NCBI RefSeq assembly: GCF_035582795.1
Contig: NC_134366.1
Span: 7,732,828 to 7,796,827 of the forward strand
Source of the DNA: Mycteria americana
Lineage: Eukaryota; Chordata; Aves; Ciconiiformes; Ciconiidae
Direction: 5' to 3'
Length of the DNA stretch: 64,000 nucleotides
Below, one piece after another: positions 13,901 through 27,900 of this stretch. How positions within the stretch are numbered: the stretch's first letter is position 1; every line of letters begins with the position of its first letter. The position numbers and the translations under genes were made by a program. The notes under the pieces were generated by a model. That model had not been told where the DNA came from and made no database searches. It saw only the letters and a list, made by a program, of their open reading frames with translations.

Positions 13901-15930
13901 AACTTCTCACTTCTGGAACAATAAACACTACCATATTTAAAAAGGATTTTCAGGTCAATTTGTCTGACTTCAGCAATAATTTTTGAGACTAAGTAGAACA
14001 CAATACTTCTCCATGTTCAGGTAATAATTTTAGTATATCCTATAAAGAAAATGAGTTCTTTGCAAACAAAAGCGTGACTTAGTCTGGCAGAACTTACTAT
14101 TAGTAACTCAAGTACGATACTACAGATTACATAAAAATGTGGGATCAATTAAAGGACTTCAGGGTTACGAAGAGCTTATGCTGAAAAGGTATTAGTGAAA
14201 TTCTGGTCTTGAGCACTTGTCTTGGACTTTCACGCTTATAATTATTTCAAAAATAAGAGTTAGATGAAAGTTTGGTTGTGACAAAGTTGAGAGGCATTGC
14301 TACATAGCAATGTAGTTCTACACCTATAGAACTAGGTGACCCTGCAAACTGAAAGAGGAATAAAAAATACTACCAAAAAAAATTTCTGCTACAGACCACA
14401 AAACTGTTTCTCAGTCTGAAGCAACCGGAAAGACCTAGCGTACTAGCCACAGGATAACTGAATCACTAACACAATACAATCACTGTTTCCTTCCCATTAT
14501 TAGGCCTGCTGTTCCCAGCACAGCTAGAAAAAGCCATGCCATGCCACAGTCACAGCACCCCAGCGAGCCCTCACCTGAGGTTCCAGTGCACAATGCTGCA
14601 AAGTGTTCTTGTTCAACTCAGGCTCTTCGCTTCACAATTCTGTGTATCTGCCTATCTAGTATAGTTCACAAGCTCCGTTTTTAGTAAAAAGACTAAGAAT
14701 AAACAGCTGATCTTTGTTAACAGATTGAGGTGGAAACCAAAAGAGAAGCGCTATTTAAACTCACACACAATTCTGACACAGAAATGAGTTGCTAAGAACT
14801 GCCAAGAATGAAATTGGCTTGACCAGATCAATTTAATGTTCTAGAAAGCTTTCCAAATTATTAAGACCAGAAGGAGCAGAAGCAGAGTTTAAGACAGATA
14901 CTGACCAATTCAAAAAGAGTATCATCAAATCAAGTCACAAAACAGCAAGAGATCTGGAGACCGTAAGAGGTCCTTTTCCAGTTGTGACAAGCAAACAGGA
15001 TTACAGTGAACAGCTCAATGTGTGAAATACAACAACAACAAAAAAAATTACTAGCTGTCAGATAAACGTGTTACACAAAATCATGGAACCTAGCAAGATA
15101 CAAAATTGGAATTTAATTAAGCTGAACTAGAGCAAAAGCCTTCCAGTAATCTTGCTGCTGAGAGCCTGGGAATATGAAAAATGTAGGGCGTTAGCTTTTA
15201 CTCAAGTCCCATTTAAACTTCTCACTGGAGGTTAGCAGGGAAGATAACAGAAATGCCTTCTTAAAATTATCAACTTTGCTGTCAAAGCTCTCGCCCCTGC
15301 AGGATCAATACTCAGGTCAACATACACACTTTGACAGAAGTCAAGACAGATGGTGACTGTAATTTGATTGCCTGGGCAAGTCACCTAAGCTACCAGAGTA
15401 TTGTGGAAGATCTTTCCTATTGCCTAACACTGTCTTGATACAGAACATAAGGAATTGAACAAGACAGGATCATTGATACTTTGAAATTTAAAGGAAGAAA
15501 CAAAAAACTTGGAATAAACAGATCAAGACTAAAATACTGATGAAAATACTATCTACCTACAGTCTTAACACACCTTGTTCAGTTACTATTTTCACCACAA
15601 TTTGGCTTCTATTTTAACTGATTGAATGCTACTACAGAAAACAAGTTTTCATTTCTTCACCGGGGCTGCTAAGCTCAAGACAGCATGAGGCAACAACTGG
15701 AGTAGCTGAAGAAGAGCATTTCCTTTAGCTGCCAATGAGGGAATAGCACAAGTTGCAGAAGCCTCCAAGGATCTATGCTGATTTTAGTCAAAGACATTTT
15801 TGTCCTCACAGTACCACTTATCAATGAACATTTATCTCTACACTCTAGAAGTGGAGGATTGTCTACTTAAGGCTGAGAATACTAACTCCTATTTCACAAA
15901 AGTTATGAATAACCAACAATGAAGCTCCGA

Positions 15931-15962
<32 letters not shown>

Positions 15963-18900
15963 GGAGTTAGGTAGTTTAGTATCTCTAGACACACATGAAA
16001 GCCTAACATCTTTGCATCTCCTCCAGATCACATGTGCTTGCCCTTCACTACTTCAGAACTAACAATGAAAACCAAGAATGAAGGACTGCCAAAACCTGTT
16101 CAACATTAAAGACCTTGCAAGCAACAGAAATTTAGAGCCAGACCATATCCTTTCTTTGACAAGCACAGAAGAGCCAACAGGCAAGTTGTTTTACCTGTAT
16201 TTTATGACAGTCTACTAAAGAGCACTTGAGATGACCAGTTTTATCTGCTTCAGAGGAAAAGACAATGGAATGCTTCAGCACTTGCAAAAAAGCTGATCAG
16301 CTTCCTTGCAAGTAGAAGGGAAGCATCAACTTATCTTCTACTTGAAGAGTGAAAGGCCTAAGGTCTTAATCATTTTACTCAAACAAACCAAAATTTTAAA
16401 TAGTAGGATTATTTTGGCTGTCATAACAAAGATGCTGCACAATACTAGAAAATTAAGATCTATTCAAGAATGACCAGTATTTAAACAAAGCAAGACGACC
16501 AGATGGAAGGGACAAAATAACGGAAGATGACAAAACCTTACAAAGCCCGAGATGCTTCTTGCAAGTAAATGACTCCAGCTACGATGGACTGTCCTCACGT
16601 CAGAATGGACTGCAGCCAACAGCGAGGACGAAACAGATACTCTTGGAAATTTTTCAAATAACATACTTGCTGCGGCATGGCAAGAGTGAGTCTACAGGCT
16701 GAAAGCCATATACTGATATATTGCTATTTATACGAAAGTTTCTGATGGTTAACCAGAACAATCCAAGCCAGGAAGTCAAAGAAATCTCAGTATAGTAACG
16801 AGCTACAAGGCTGAGGAACCAATCTAGCGACTAATTGGGTACTTCACATAAATGAACAGTGACATTTCGGTTCATATTTAAGTCTGCCTTTGTATCTGAT
16901 GCTAGAGCAATGAACTCTACTTATTCTTGAAATCACGCTATGTACTTTTACTTACACCTCGAAACAATGTAGTTCAGCACTGTCTCGTTTCTTACATGGT
17001 ACCTTGCATATTAAGGTATCTGTGACATTTGGATCTGAGGGGAAATTTCTGAAAACCCATTAATTTTTATTTCCACTATACTTCTAAGGGAGAGAGATAC
17101 CGAATGAATTAAACACTTGTAAAGAAAACATAGCAGAGGCAGGAGCTGAACCCAGAATTTATCTGGTTAATATCTGAATCAGAAGAACACAACAGATTTT
17201 ATTACCTTTTTATTGACGTGACTGAATAAACAAGAATGTAGCCATTGATGTCTATGGAGTACGTCTGAGGAAATATGGAGTATTCATCCTGTAGAAGGAA
17301 TATTGCATTTAAAATTACTCACTGCCACAGTTCAGAACTTGATGCTAGCAGATGACCAGCAGTTAAGTTGGTCTATTTGTAAGACATGACGTGCAGGACC
17401 ATTTTGTATAGGTAGTACTGTCAGAATTACATTTTTTCATTGTAACGCCAGATGTGGAATCTTTACCAAATTAAGAGAAAGCTGAGTCAGTCTGTGTACT
17501 CTAATATTTAATCTACATATTTTTTGGTTTATTCCCTCTAAGACTATGGATCAGCTAAAGCTATTCCAAATCCTCTTATCCTGCTTAATTATCAGTTTGT
17601 ATTAGTACAAAACATACACTCTGCCCTACCACTAATTAGCAATTATGTCTCCTATCTTGCTAGCGATACATTTCAAATTCCTAATTTCAACAGCTGACGA
17701 CAGGATCTAGCTGTTCATAATTTCAAGTGACACTGATCACATCTAAATTACCTAAGGGGTCTGTTTGGAAGTGAATAACTGTGGCTTACCAACTAACTAA
17801 TGCTTATCAACTGTAGATGTAAGAAATATAGTTATTAGTTGCTTTATGACAACTAGAAGTTTACATTATATGACAAGTGTTTAATAATAAAAAAACCAAA
17901 CAAAAACTGCAAAACAACAGAAACTTAATCACTGAATTTATTACCCCTGTAGAAAAGGAACTGACCAAATCGGTAAATGAAACAGACTTATGTATTTGTG
18001 TTGCAGGAAATGCAACACAAATACTATGAATCCCATGTTAAAAATCTAAATTTTCTAATAGATGTTCCCAGGAAACATTTCCATTTTGACAGGAGCCATA
18101 CTTCTTAATGTATGAGTTCTCAAATTTTTAAACCTATGCTTCTTAAGATGTTAATTTTAGCTTAAGGCCACATAAACTCTCTGTACATTGTCACAACTGA
18201 ACAGATGGAACAGTGCAATCACACAGCTCAAACCTAGACAGCCAAAAGGAATCAAACTTCCATAACTGACAAATGAGGAAAAACCCTTTATAAATCAACT
18301 TCAGATTCAGCCAAAAAAGTTTGAAAGAATAACACTTGACAAAAGATGCCCTTATTTGCTGTTATTGCTACACCCGGAGGGCAGCCCTCCCCCATCTTCG
18401 CTGAAATGCCAAACTGCCACTTCAGTTGGCGTGTAATCCCAAAGTCAATACAGAAGGGATCTGAGCTAATCTGCATGTAAAACAGGTGAAAGTGCAACTC
18501 TGTAGTTGTTTGACTTTACCCAGAATTTCTCAGGATTGCCCCTGCTGGAATTTGGTGTTAGGTAAGATTTCCTTTTGCGCTCCTCTTCTGTGATCCTGTA
18601 CCAAGACTCCTGTTTAACTGAACTACGCAAATCTGCACAGATAACCATGAAAGGTAAAGAGGCATGGGACAGAAGAGGAGTACCAAGAAAAATAAGTGCC
18701 ATAACCTCAACTGTTTCTAATTCATTACTTAATTTTTAGTTTGTTAGGAGAAGGAAGAAAAGCTGCTATGCTTCCTGGAACTTGTGGGTCATATTAAGAA
18801 CTTGTGCCAAGTGATAAAACAATATAGCTATAACTTTTCAAGTCATAGCCAAGTTTTCAAGTGTCTAACAAATCTACAATATAATCCTTGCTATGCCGTA

Positions 18901-21900
18901 TACATGAGGACTCCCTATGGATCATTAAGCAAGACAGACTTAAGAAAGAAATCTGTTCAAGCCACACCTTCCATAACCCGACATCATCTCTCCCCTCTAA
19001 CCCTGTGAGCCAGAACTCAAAGTTCAAGTCATTCATAGGAAGAATCAAATCTGAAAATAACCACAGGCTGGGAAAGAAGTTGTTTTGGTTTTGCAATACC
19101 ATACAACATTAAATCAACCCTGAAAATAAACCTCAGCAATAGAGGTATGTTACCAGTGAAGTTACACTGCCTTCCCAGGTGGTCATTTCTTCCTCAAAGA
19201 GAAATTTTATTTTTATCACTATGCTACCATTGGAGATGTAAGGCAAGCACACTTATATTGGAGCCTATGGAGCTTGCTCTGCTGCTCACACTTCACAGCC
19301 TGCCCATCTCAACCCTGCTCTCCTCTGCAGAATATTCCCCATCAAACAATCTTGCCCCAGCACGTGTCGCTAGTATTGGGTTTTTAATCACTTCAGACAC
19401 CTCTGACAGATTATAAGTGGATGTAGCGTTGCTGATTAGCACCACAAGCTGACATCATATAAATACAGCATGGTTATTCTTAAGTCATGTAGCTCTCTTC
19501 AAAGAAAGCAATCAAACATCCCTAGAAGGTTACAACCCTTCTGAATAGCATCCCAACTATGAGCAAGTGTCCTGCAGCTTTAAAGTCTTAAGTACTGGCA
19601 GCATATTTTACAACACTAAGATTACTTAACACTACTCATAGTTTGGAAAAACCCAAAGGCATAATAATATCAGAACTCACAGAAGGTAAGAACATGTAAG
19701 CAATAAAAAGTTTAAGGTAAAAATACAGGGGTTTAACAGTCTGTTTTCTGGTTTGATTTTTTTTTTGTGTTGGGTTCCCCCCCCCCCCCTTTTTTTTTTC
19801 TTTCCTTTTTTAATATAGAGTCTTTCAAAAGACGGAGCACTCCTGTGCATGGAACGTGCGTGGCAAGTTTGGTCAAGCAGCACTATATAATGAACACCTG
19901 TACTTCATGAAGCTACTGACCATGCCACGGGACATGAGTTCACTGTCTCCTCCTGCACTCCCCGTCGTGACGTGAAGCTCAGAAGCATGCATGAATCATC
20001 ACTTACTTAAAAATGTAAACAAACTCCAGCAGTTTACTGGTAGCTCGGTAAGTACTACCTAGACACATTTCTGTCTACTCCGCATGACTATTTCATGGAT
20101 ATAAGTCACGGTGGTGCAGCTGGAGCACACAAATCACAAAGTCATGAAAAACTTCTCCATGGTTTATTGAAGTGACATTTTCCATCTAAAGCAAGACTGC
20201 TAGTTTAGTCCGTAAATAGCAAGCAAGCTACTTATGAACTTTTAGTACATCAGAGTTAACGTGGTTCCTTCTTCACTTTTTTAGGCACACATTCAATAGA
20301 CAGGAGAAAACCCCCCACAAAACAAACCCCCCACAAAACAAACCCCCCACAAAACAAACCCCCCACAAAACAAACCCCCCACAAAACAAACCCCCCACAA
20401 AACAAACCCCCCACAAAACAAACCCCCCAGAAACTTTGCTCTTTGGTGACTAAATGACAAAGAAGAATCATTTACGTTAAACTTCAGCTTTAAGCACATG
20501 GTTGCTACCAATTTAGCTCTACAGGAGTATGAATACTTGTCTTAACTCTGAGGAAAGCTTCAAAGAAAGATAACTTACTTGGCCAGCAGTGTCAACCAGC
20601 TGAAGATGATATTCTTGGCCATTTACTGTGATCAGTTTTGTAAAAGCTAGAACAAATAAGAAATAAATACACATTTCAGAATTATAAACAAGGAAGGGAT
20701 CAGAAGTCACTCATCTATGCTGTTGTCAGCCAGGGCACTAAGAAAAAGAACTTCAGTTATAGGCTTTAAAGTAGCAGTAAAAGGATAGATCAGGTGGGTA
20801 TACTCTTAACTAGCATATTACAGACAACAAAACTAAGAAATTTACTTCAAAATTTCAAATTTCAGAAGATTCTCACATTGGATGCAGCAGTTTCTCCTCT
20901 ACTTACTTGGAAATGCATGCAAAAAACCTTTTTACTCTTTCCTTCTAAGAGACTTCCAGGAAACTGTAATTTGTGGTAACACAAGACACTTAAATACAAT
21001 TAGCATCAAAGCTAACTTTGAACTTTTTATGGGATATTTTCCTCAGTTTCCAAGCAGTTTAGCAAAATCAATTTCCCAAATATAAATACTATGAGGTAAA
21101 TGATCTGGATTAAAAAAAACTTCTTTGAGGGCTAAACCACACACAGCCTAACTTACAAATATACTAAACGTACACAACGAGAATTTAGCTAGAAGCTCAC
21201 CATGTTGCTACCAGCCTATCCAGTACTCAGTCAGGAAGGACATTCAGTCCCTGAAAGCGATGAGCGTTGCTTCTCTTCCTCAGATTCATGAAATGCCAAC
21301 GCACTGTGAGCTGAGGAATCTTACTCAGTGTTCATATTATGCAACTGCAAAAGCAAACAGTGTCACAGCTCTTGTAGGAATGATGTACTACCAAGCACTA
21401 CATGTACCAAGCAGAGCACACAAATCTGGCTTCAGAGCTTCACTTTGGCCTTAGAGTTGCACTCAAGACACAATCACTGGATAGTACTGATATACTGAGT
21501 AAAGTTTGTGTTGTCCTCTGGTTGAGGTGGTTTTCCCAAATACTAACAGTCCTAAGAAGCTTCACCTTTCACTGCAGTGTTAGCTATCTCCCTGCTCATC
21601 ACTGCAGCAACCTGTTCATAATACTCTCAATTGTCCAACAGCTTCCTGAAGTTGCAAAGTTTAATGTTCTCAATCCCGCTGTGCAGTCTCCTGCCTACGC
21701 CTTCTGGGTTTTGTACAGGGTCTCCTAGAAGCTGAAGTTTGCCAGCTTTCCTCCTCCCTGCCAATGCTTGTTGCCCTGTCAAGTGTCCACAATGTGAGTA
21801 TTATCTTGAGTAAGTGGGCTGAAATATTTGAAACTGGAGGTTTCAGCCCACCTCGTAAATCAAAGCACCCTTTTTAAAAAAAGGAATAATTCAAACAGCA

Positions 21901-24900
21901 AAGCCAAACTAATGCAGAGTGTCTAAATAAACAGTGTAAAGCATACCTACAGTTTCCATTACAATACTGGCAAGTGCAATTTGAAATGGAGCCTCAAAGA
22001 GAGAGCTCCTACCTTACCCTGTCTATCCCCTAAGAAAACTGCTTTAGCACACGTGCATGCAAACTGCTATCAAGTCACTGTCTGGACGCTGTTATCATCG
22101 CTGCACAAAATTTTAGGGTTATGGAGCAAGAATCCACAACAGCTTTTTGCCTTGGATGAATACTGTGGTGGGGACAGAAGCAACCGTTTGTTTGAACAGA
22201 TGTTAACACGCAGCGTTGCTATAGACGGTATCACTGCTTCAAATCAGAGGGAAAACAGACTCAACTGGAGAGGTACTGCATTAACAGGTATTATTAAAAG
22301 TAACAGTCTCTAGTCTCTTGACACTTCACAAACACAAACCACTCTGCAATCAAAGTAACTTCAAGAGCCTCATGAGGTTAATATTTAAAAAGGGACAGAG
22401 ACAGATGGCAGCTTTTTCAGACTATTCTAGAAGCCTAGAATAGACCCAGCAAAGACATCATCATCAGTACTGGAAGCAGAGTGTGACAGAGCCAGGGGAA
22501 GGGAAACAGTGGAGGAGTCACCACAGGCTGGGTGAGGAGAACTGTTCGTTCAGTGCAGAGGCTTGTAGCACTAGGAACAGCCCACTGCACGAACACAAAT
22601 CTGCTTTGATGCAGTCATAATTAATGACTCCCATTTGTTTGTTGAAGCTTTTTAAAAATATTCCTGGTACGAATTTCATCTTGGGAAAAAGCTGCAGCTG
22701 TATTAAAGGTGATTAGTGATCCACAGGTCCCCTTGATCCAGAGGAAGTCTTCACTTCCAGTTCCATCACCTACCATCCTGGGACGCATTGCCTTCTGGTG
22801 CGCCCATAAGCAAGACAAACAACCGATAACAGGATCACGGCACAGTATGGCTCTTCCTGGTATGCCAAGGACAGGTTTCAGCAGCCATGAACAATCGCTG
22901 CAGTCCTAGTCATAACGTGAGCATCTGCGAAACGCTGCTCATCAGCTGAAGCATGAATAAAGCCTGTTGTAGGTCCACGAAGCACACAGCTCTCGGAACA
23001 GGACATGCTTACAGCTTGCAACGCGTAACTCGAGTGTAGCTATATGACAAAAGCTGCAATTCCCACCTTCATCTACAATTGTTTCTAGTTCTGATGCATT
23101 GCTGAAACTTGGAGAATTCGGGGCTGCAGTGAACAGCACAGCACAGCAAACAGATCTATGTGTACAGTTCAGGGTGCAGCAGTCAACAGCTGCGTTGCAA
23201 AGAACTAAAGCCATTTTGCTGTCAGACAATGTCCTGGTAAAATTATATGCAAAGCGTGGCCCTGACTGCTGCTACACTTCAGCAGAAGTGTAACTTATGT
23301 AGCAACTCCATTAGCTGCTGATCATCGTTACCCCAAGATCAAGTATATTTCAATTAGACTAACATGAATGAGATGATTTCCATACACAACTCAAAAGACA
23401 GCTGCAGTGAAAACAAGACATTATGATAAGAAATCAGTACCAAGCATATGAATGCAGACTTTCAGATCAATAGTGCCACTGAGTAAAGGCATGAGAGCGC
23501 TTATTCCCGGAGCTACTGTCTGGTAGCTAAATACAACCACCTTGCAAGGGTTCATCAGTTACTACCTTCTGCATCCCTTTCTACTTGTTTTCATTCCAAA
23601 GTCAATGCCTATCACTAATCTGCCAGGGCATCTTTTACAACACCGAGATGTGTAATGCAACAGAGCTATTTTTAATTTTTCTCAGAAGCCTCATTTCCAC
23701 CCCTTGAGAAGGCTGCTCATCAGCAACTCCTGGGAAGAAGCATACTTCACCCTTCCAGTGCAGCTGCCATGGCATGCATGGAAAAAGTTTAGCTTTAAAG
23801 ATGCTTCTAGCAGACCCATCTAAACCTGTAGGTATTCCCTCCACAACTACCAGGGTGCTTCCAGCCCCCTCCCGCTTTCTAATATGCTTCTACTCACAAT
23901 TGTATTAAAAAACATGGGACAGAGATAGGAAGCCCTTGGGGGAAGACTGTTCCTTCCCTTAGGGAGCTACTGAGCCTGTTTAGGGGAGAAAGGAAGACAG
24001 AGCACGGCACAGTGCTAGAAGCCTCTCTGAAACTGCAAGGAAAAGCAAAAAGCAGCCAGGCAGGCCTCAGAGGAGCTGGAGGAAACGTCTTTGAGACTTG
24101 GGCAGTCAAGTCAGCTTTTTTGCAACACAAAATCACTGAATTAATGATAACCAAAGACATCCCTGCAAAGACGGGGGTGGGGGGAGTTATGTGCACATCT
24201 TCGTTATCTATTCCTTCTGACCTATTTGCTTTGAGTTCCAAATTAAGATTCTAGTTTTTATTCCAGTAAAATTTTGGAGCTTTAAATGGTTCTGGTCCTA
24301 GCGCATCCGAGCTGATCTGCCTTCAGAGCCCCATCCAGCTCAGCGTCCACGCAGACTCCCTCCACACACTCCTGCTCTGCAAGGATCTTCCTTCTCTTTC
24401 CAACACTCCTGCAAGTAATCGTTCCACTAGTTTCTCAATCTGTCTGCCTCAAGAATAGCCACCCATTGTGGTGTCAATCCTGTTGGGACATTCAGAAAGG
24501 GAAATTCTATTTTGCTAAGCAATTAACTCTCACCTCTGCTGCTGCCACAAAATGCTACAAATTACTCTTCCTGATACACAAGTTTAGTAGAAGCAACTAA
24601 ATTCAACATGGTCATTAACTTAAATTAACTTTTCTGGTTCTAATGTAATATAAGCAAAGGAAAGGGTGAAAAGCAGCAGTGAAGGGGTGTTGACTTTGTT
24701 GAGAAACACTAAGTGAAACCTGATGCAGCTTATTTTCCCTTTACCACTTCCAAAGAAGGTAGAGATTTTTGTACTGGAAATATGGAACTACTAGAATATT
24801 AGGTCTTATTCCTATTGTTCAAGGCTTATATGCTATGCAACTTGTTCCTGTAAGAGCTTAACTATGGCTTGCCTTCTATACAATTTAGCTTTAGACTCAA

Positions 24901-27900
24901 TTTTTGTGCAAGTTTTATTATTTGAAGACAAAAATCATGAAGATTAAGCTACCAGCAGTACTGCAGCTTTCTACCCTTTCATCAGTGCTGGTAGAATACT
25001 GTAATAAATTATCAGTAACAATTTTCTGGAGACAAACCAGAAATCACATAGGCCAGACTATTCTTTAGCCTGTGGTTTTTTTTCATTTCCAAGTTTTGTG
25101 ACACTAAAGTAGACCCAGTCACTAGATGAAACTGAAAAGGTTTTATGACCTGCTATAAAGCATTGGAAAAATGCAACATTCTCCAACACTGCCCCTTGTA
25201 CAGGAATCTGGACTTCTCAACTCCTTTTGCCAGCATGATCAACCAGATTCAAAATTACAAGGTAGGAAAACAATAAAAAGAGTTGATTACATACTTTGTG
25301 TCTTATGACCCTGCGCACAATCAGGAACATACAGCTGGGAGTGTCAAAAGACTGGACTGAGCAAAGATTTATATTTAGAAAAAGCATTTTAAAAAGATTA
25401 AGAACTTAAGTCAAAAGAATGATTTTATACTAATCTCATCAAAACTAGTTTCACATGCCTTTCTTGAAAAAAAGATCCCTTCAATATATTTTAAATTTTA
25501 GTTAGTGGTAAGTTTGAAAGTGTTACCTCTTCTGTTCTACACAGAAGCATTTTTAAAACATCCTGTCAGGCCTTACAGGGCTTAAGGATGGGACAGACTT
25601 CCTACTGTTTTGAACCTCAGGGCACATCTTTTACATTTTCAATCCCTACTTCCCAGCAAAGCATTCTGATGCAAGAAGGGCCCTTCAATTCTATACCTTT
25701 CAGAAAGCAAATTCCTCCAGCCATGCTGCAGATCACAAGACCTTCACCAAATGAATAATGCTGTTTATTTTCCAAACAAATAAGAAATCAAGTGAAAAAT
25801 TAAGCCTTTTCAAGATGACCCCACCCAACAAAGTTTTCATGGCCATGACACACTCAATGTTTAGAATTCAGATCAAGCAAGCAGTGCAGGCTACAAGAGT
25901 CAAATAAGAGCAGAATTCATCCAGAGTGTATTTTCATATAGTTAAGAAATGCTACCAGTGTGAGACATACAACTACAGAGTTACTAACAGCAGTTACAGA
26001 CAATAGGTTTTGTGGATGACAAGAGCTTGCAAGGGATTAAACAAGCCAACCTGTACCAAGGTGTCAAAATCCTAAAACAAGATACAGACTCAGCATTTTG
26101 GAGAGATTTTGACCCCATGTCTCTCAAGCTTTATTCATTCCCATATACCTGCATAAAACTAAAAGACTGCTTTAAATAATTTGCATTTATATAGCACAGT
26201 GAAAAATAACCTGTCCCAAGCGATATTAAGATTTAAAATACAGAAACTTAATCCCCAATGTTTTGTTAGCAGCTTTAATTCAAACCAAACCTTATTTATT
26301 ACATAAACCTTTATTAATTCTAACGAAGTAAAAAGGGATGTTGGAAAGCGTTAATATTAATGACATCCGTATAAGGACTAACAGATCATTCAGGTCAAGG
26401 GGTAAATTATCCACCCTGACTCGCTAAAGCAAATTTAGAGCTTCTCAGAAAGTAGCATTTGAATTTTAGTTCTAAGCAATAAAATAATCCTGAGTAAAAT
26501 ATCCTGATAGCTACTGATTCGTAGTTACCATATATGTCCAAAAGAAACTTTGTTCTGCTGATTACTTCATTCAAACTTACTTCTGCTGATTACTTCATTC
26601 AAACGAGTATCACATAGGCTTAACATCTTACTGCACAAGTTTGAAACAGTAAAAATGTGTGCTACCACCGCATTTCAGAAGTCACTAAAATACAAGAACT
26701 CCAGGGTTACGATCATGATACCAAAGTTTTATTTGCCATGATTAAAGTAAGCCAATATGATCAAGTTACTCAGCCCAGCACCACAGCTGCTCAAGTACTT
26801 TATGACCACTGCTAGCTCAGAAAGAGGTGGTTGGATTGTAACGAATACTGGGTAATTCACCTCTGAAATGACTTGTTGCTCTTGGCAGCATTTTTAGTAT
26901 TAGTATCTTTACTTACCTGCTATGCTAGCTATTCACAAAAGCGCTAATACTAAAAAAACCGCTAAGAGAAAAAAGACACTTGAGAAGTCACCCAGCATTT
27001 GCAGCAAGCTCATTGTGTACCAGGCTTGTTATCAAGCAGCTGGAAATGAGTAATTTAAAAGACTATCATGTTATCATGGCCACAGCACGTCTGCCTTCTA
27101 AGGTAGTCATTTGCTCCTGGACTGGTATTGCTGGCTTTGTGTTCATCTGGATATACTGATCAAATGAGACATTTGAGACTTTGGAATACTTGTATATAGT
27201 GGCACATTTTCATATAGGTAAGACATACTTAATTTGAAGTGCCTCGACTGTATTGGGGGAAGCAGATGTCCAATAACATACATACAATACAAGAAGGAGA
27301 TGCATTTTAGCCAGATTGATTCGGTTTTCCTTCATTTAGTGTTAAAAGACAGTTTAGATGTTTGGAGAAATATGCACACAGTGATTTCCATGCTGCCATA
27401 CTGTAAGCTTGGTTAGCATTGGTTTAAAAGATTAAGAAAACTTAACAGTTAATTAATGAGCTTTAACGTTACTATGTAAATGTCCACATAAGTAACATGT
27501 ATAACCACAATGGCTTCTGACAAAAGTTAGTGAGGTATAGAAGAACAGCTTGTCAGTTATTTACTTACTGTTCTCTATGGTTGGATCATATGAATCAACA
27601 AACTGTCCTTCCACAAACTGAATCGTCAGTGAAGATTTTCCTGTAAAGCAAGGAAAAGATAATTGGTATCAAAACAAGTCTTCAGGCTGTTATCACTTTA
27701 CACTTACTAGTAGACACACTGATGTTTTTAGAAGAGCCAATATGAGCTTTGTACAGTTCATTTAAACATCTATACATGACAACTGACCTATTTTTAAATT
27801 AAGTGCCTATTCCTAGTAACTGGGTCTCCTGAACATGTAAGAAGTAGTGCAATATCTACTCGGCACGTGTTCTGCTTTTGTTTTTAACACTGCGTCATTT

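Larger units (their letters stand above)
17289..20578 (-). other. RHEB: RHEB intron 3
   Basis: 3.3-kb intron carrying several small structures: the 16-bp G-rich array at 20307-20428, a C13T10 tract at 19777-19799 and a perfect 14-bp hairpin at 17992-18024. No further exon was recognised. Confidence 0.9.

Noticed and set aside
15933-15958. A26 tract as a processed retrocopy tail
   Set aside because: Sequence before it shows no recognisable gene or retroelement, and no target-site duplication was identified.
20307-20428. Regularly spaced repeats as a CRISPR array
   Set aside because: The 16-bp period has identical spacers and lies in a vertebrate intron. It is a minisatellite.
20256-20511. 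Minus-strand repetitive proteins rich in Gly, Val, Phe, Cys
   Set aside because: They are translations of the 16-bp tandem array, open in all frames because the unit has no stop.
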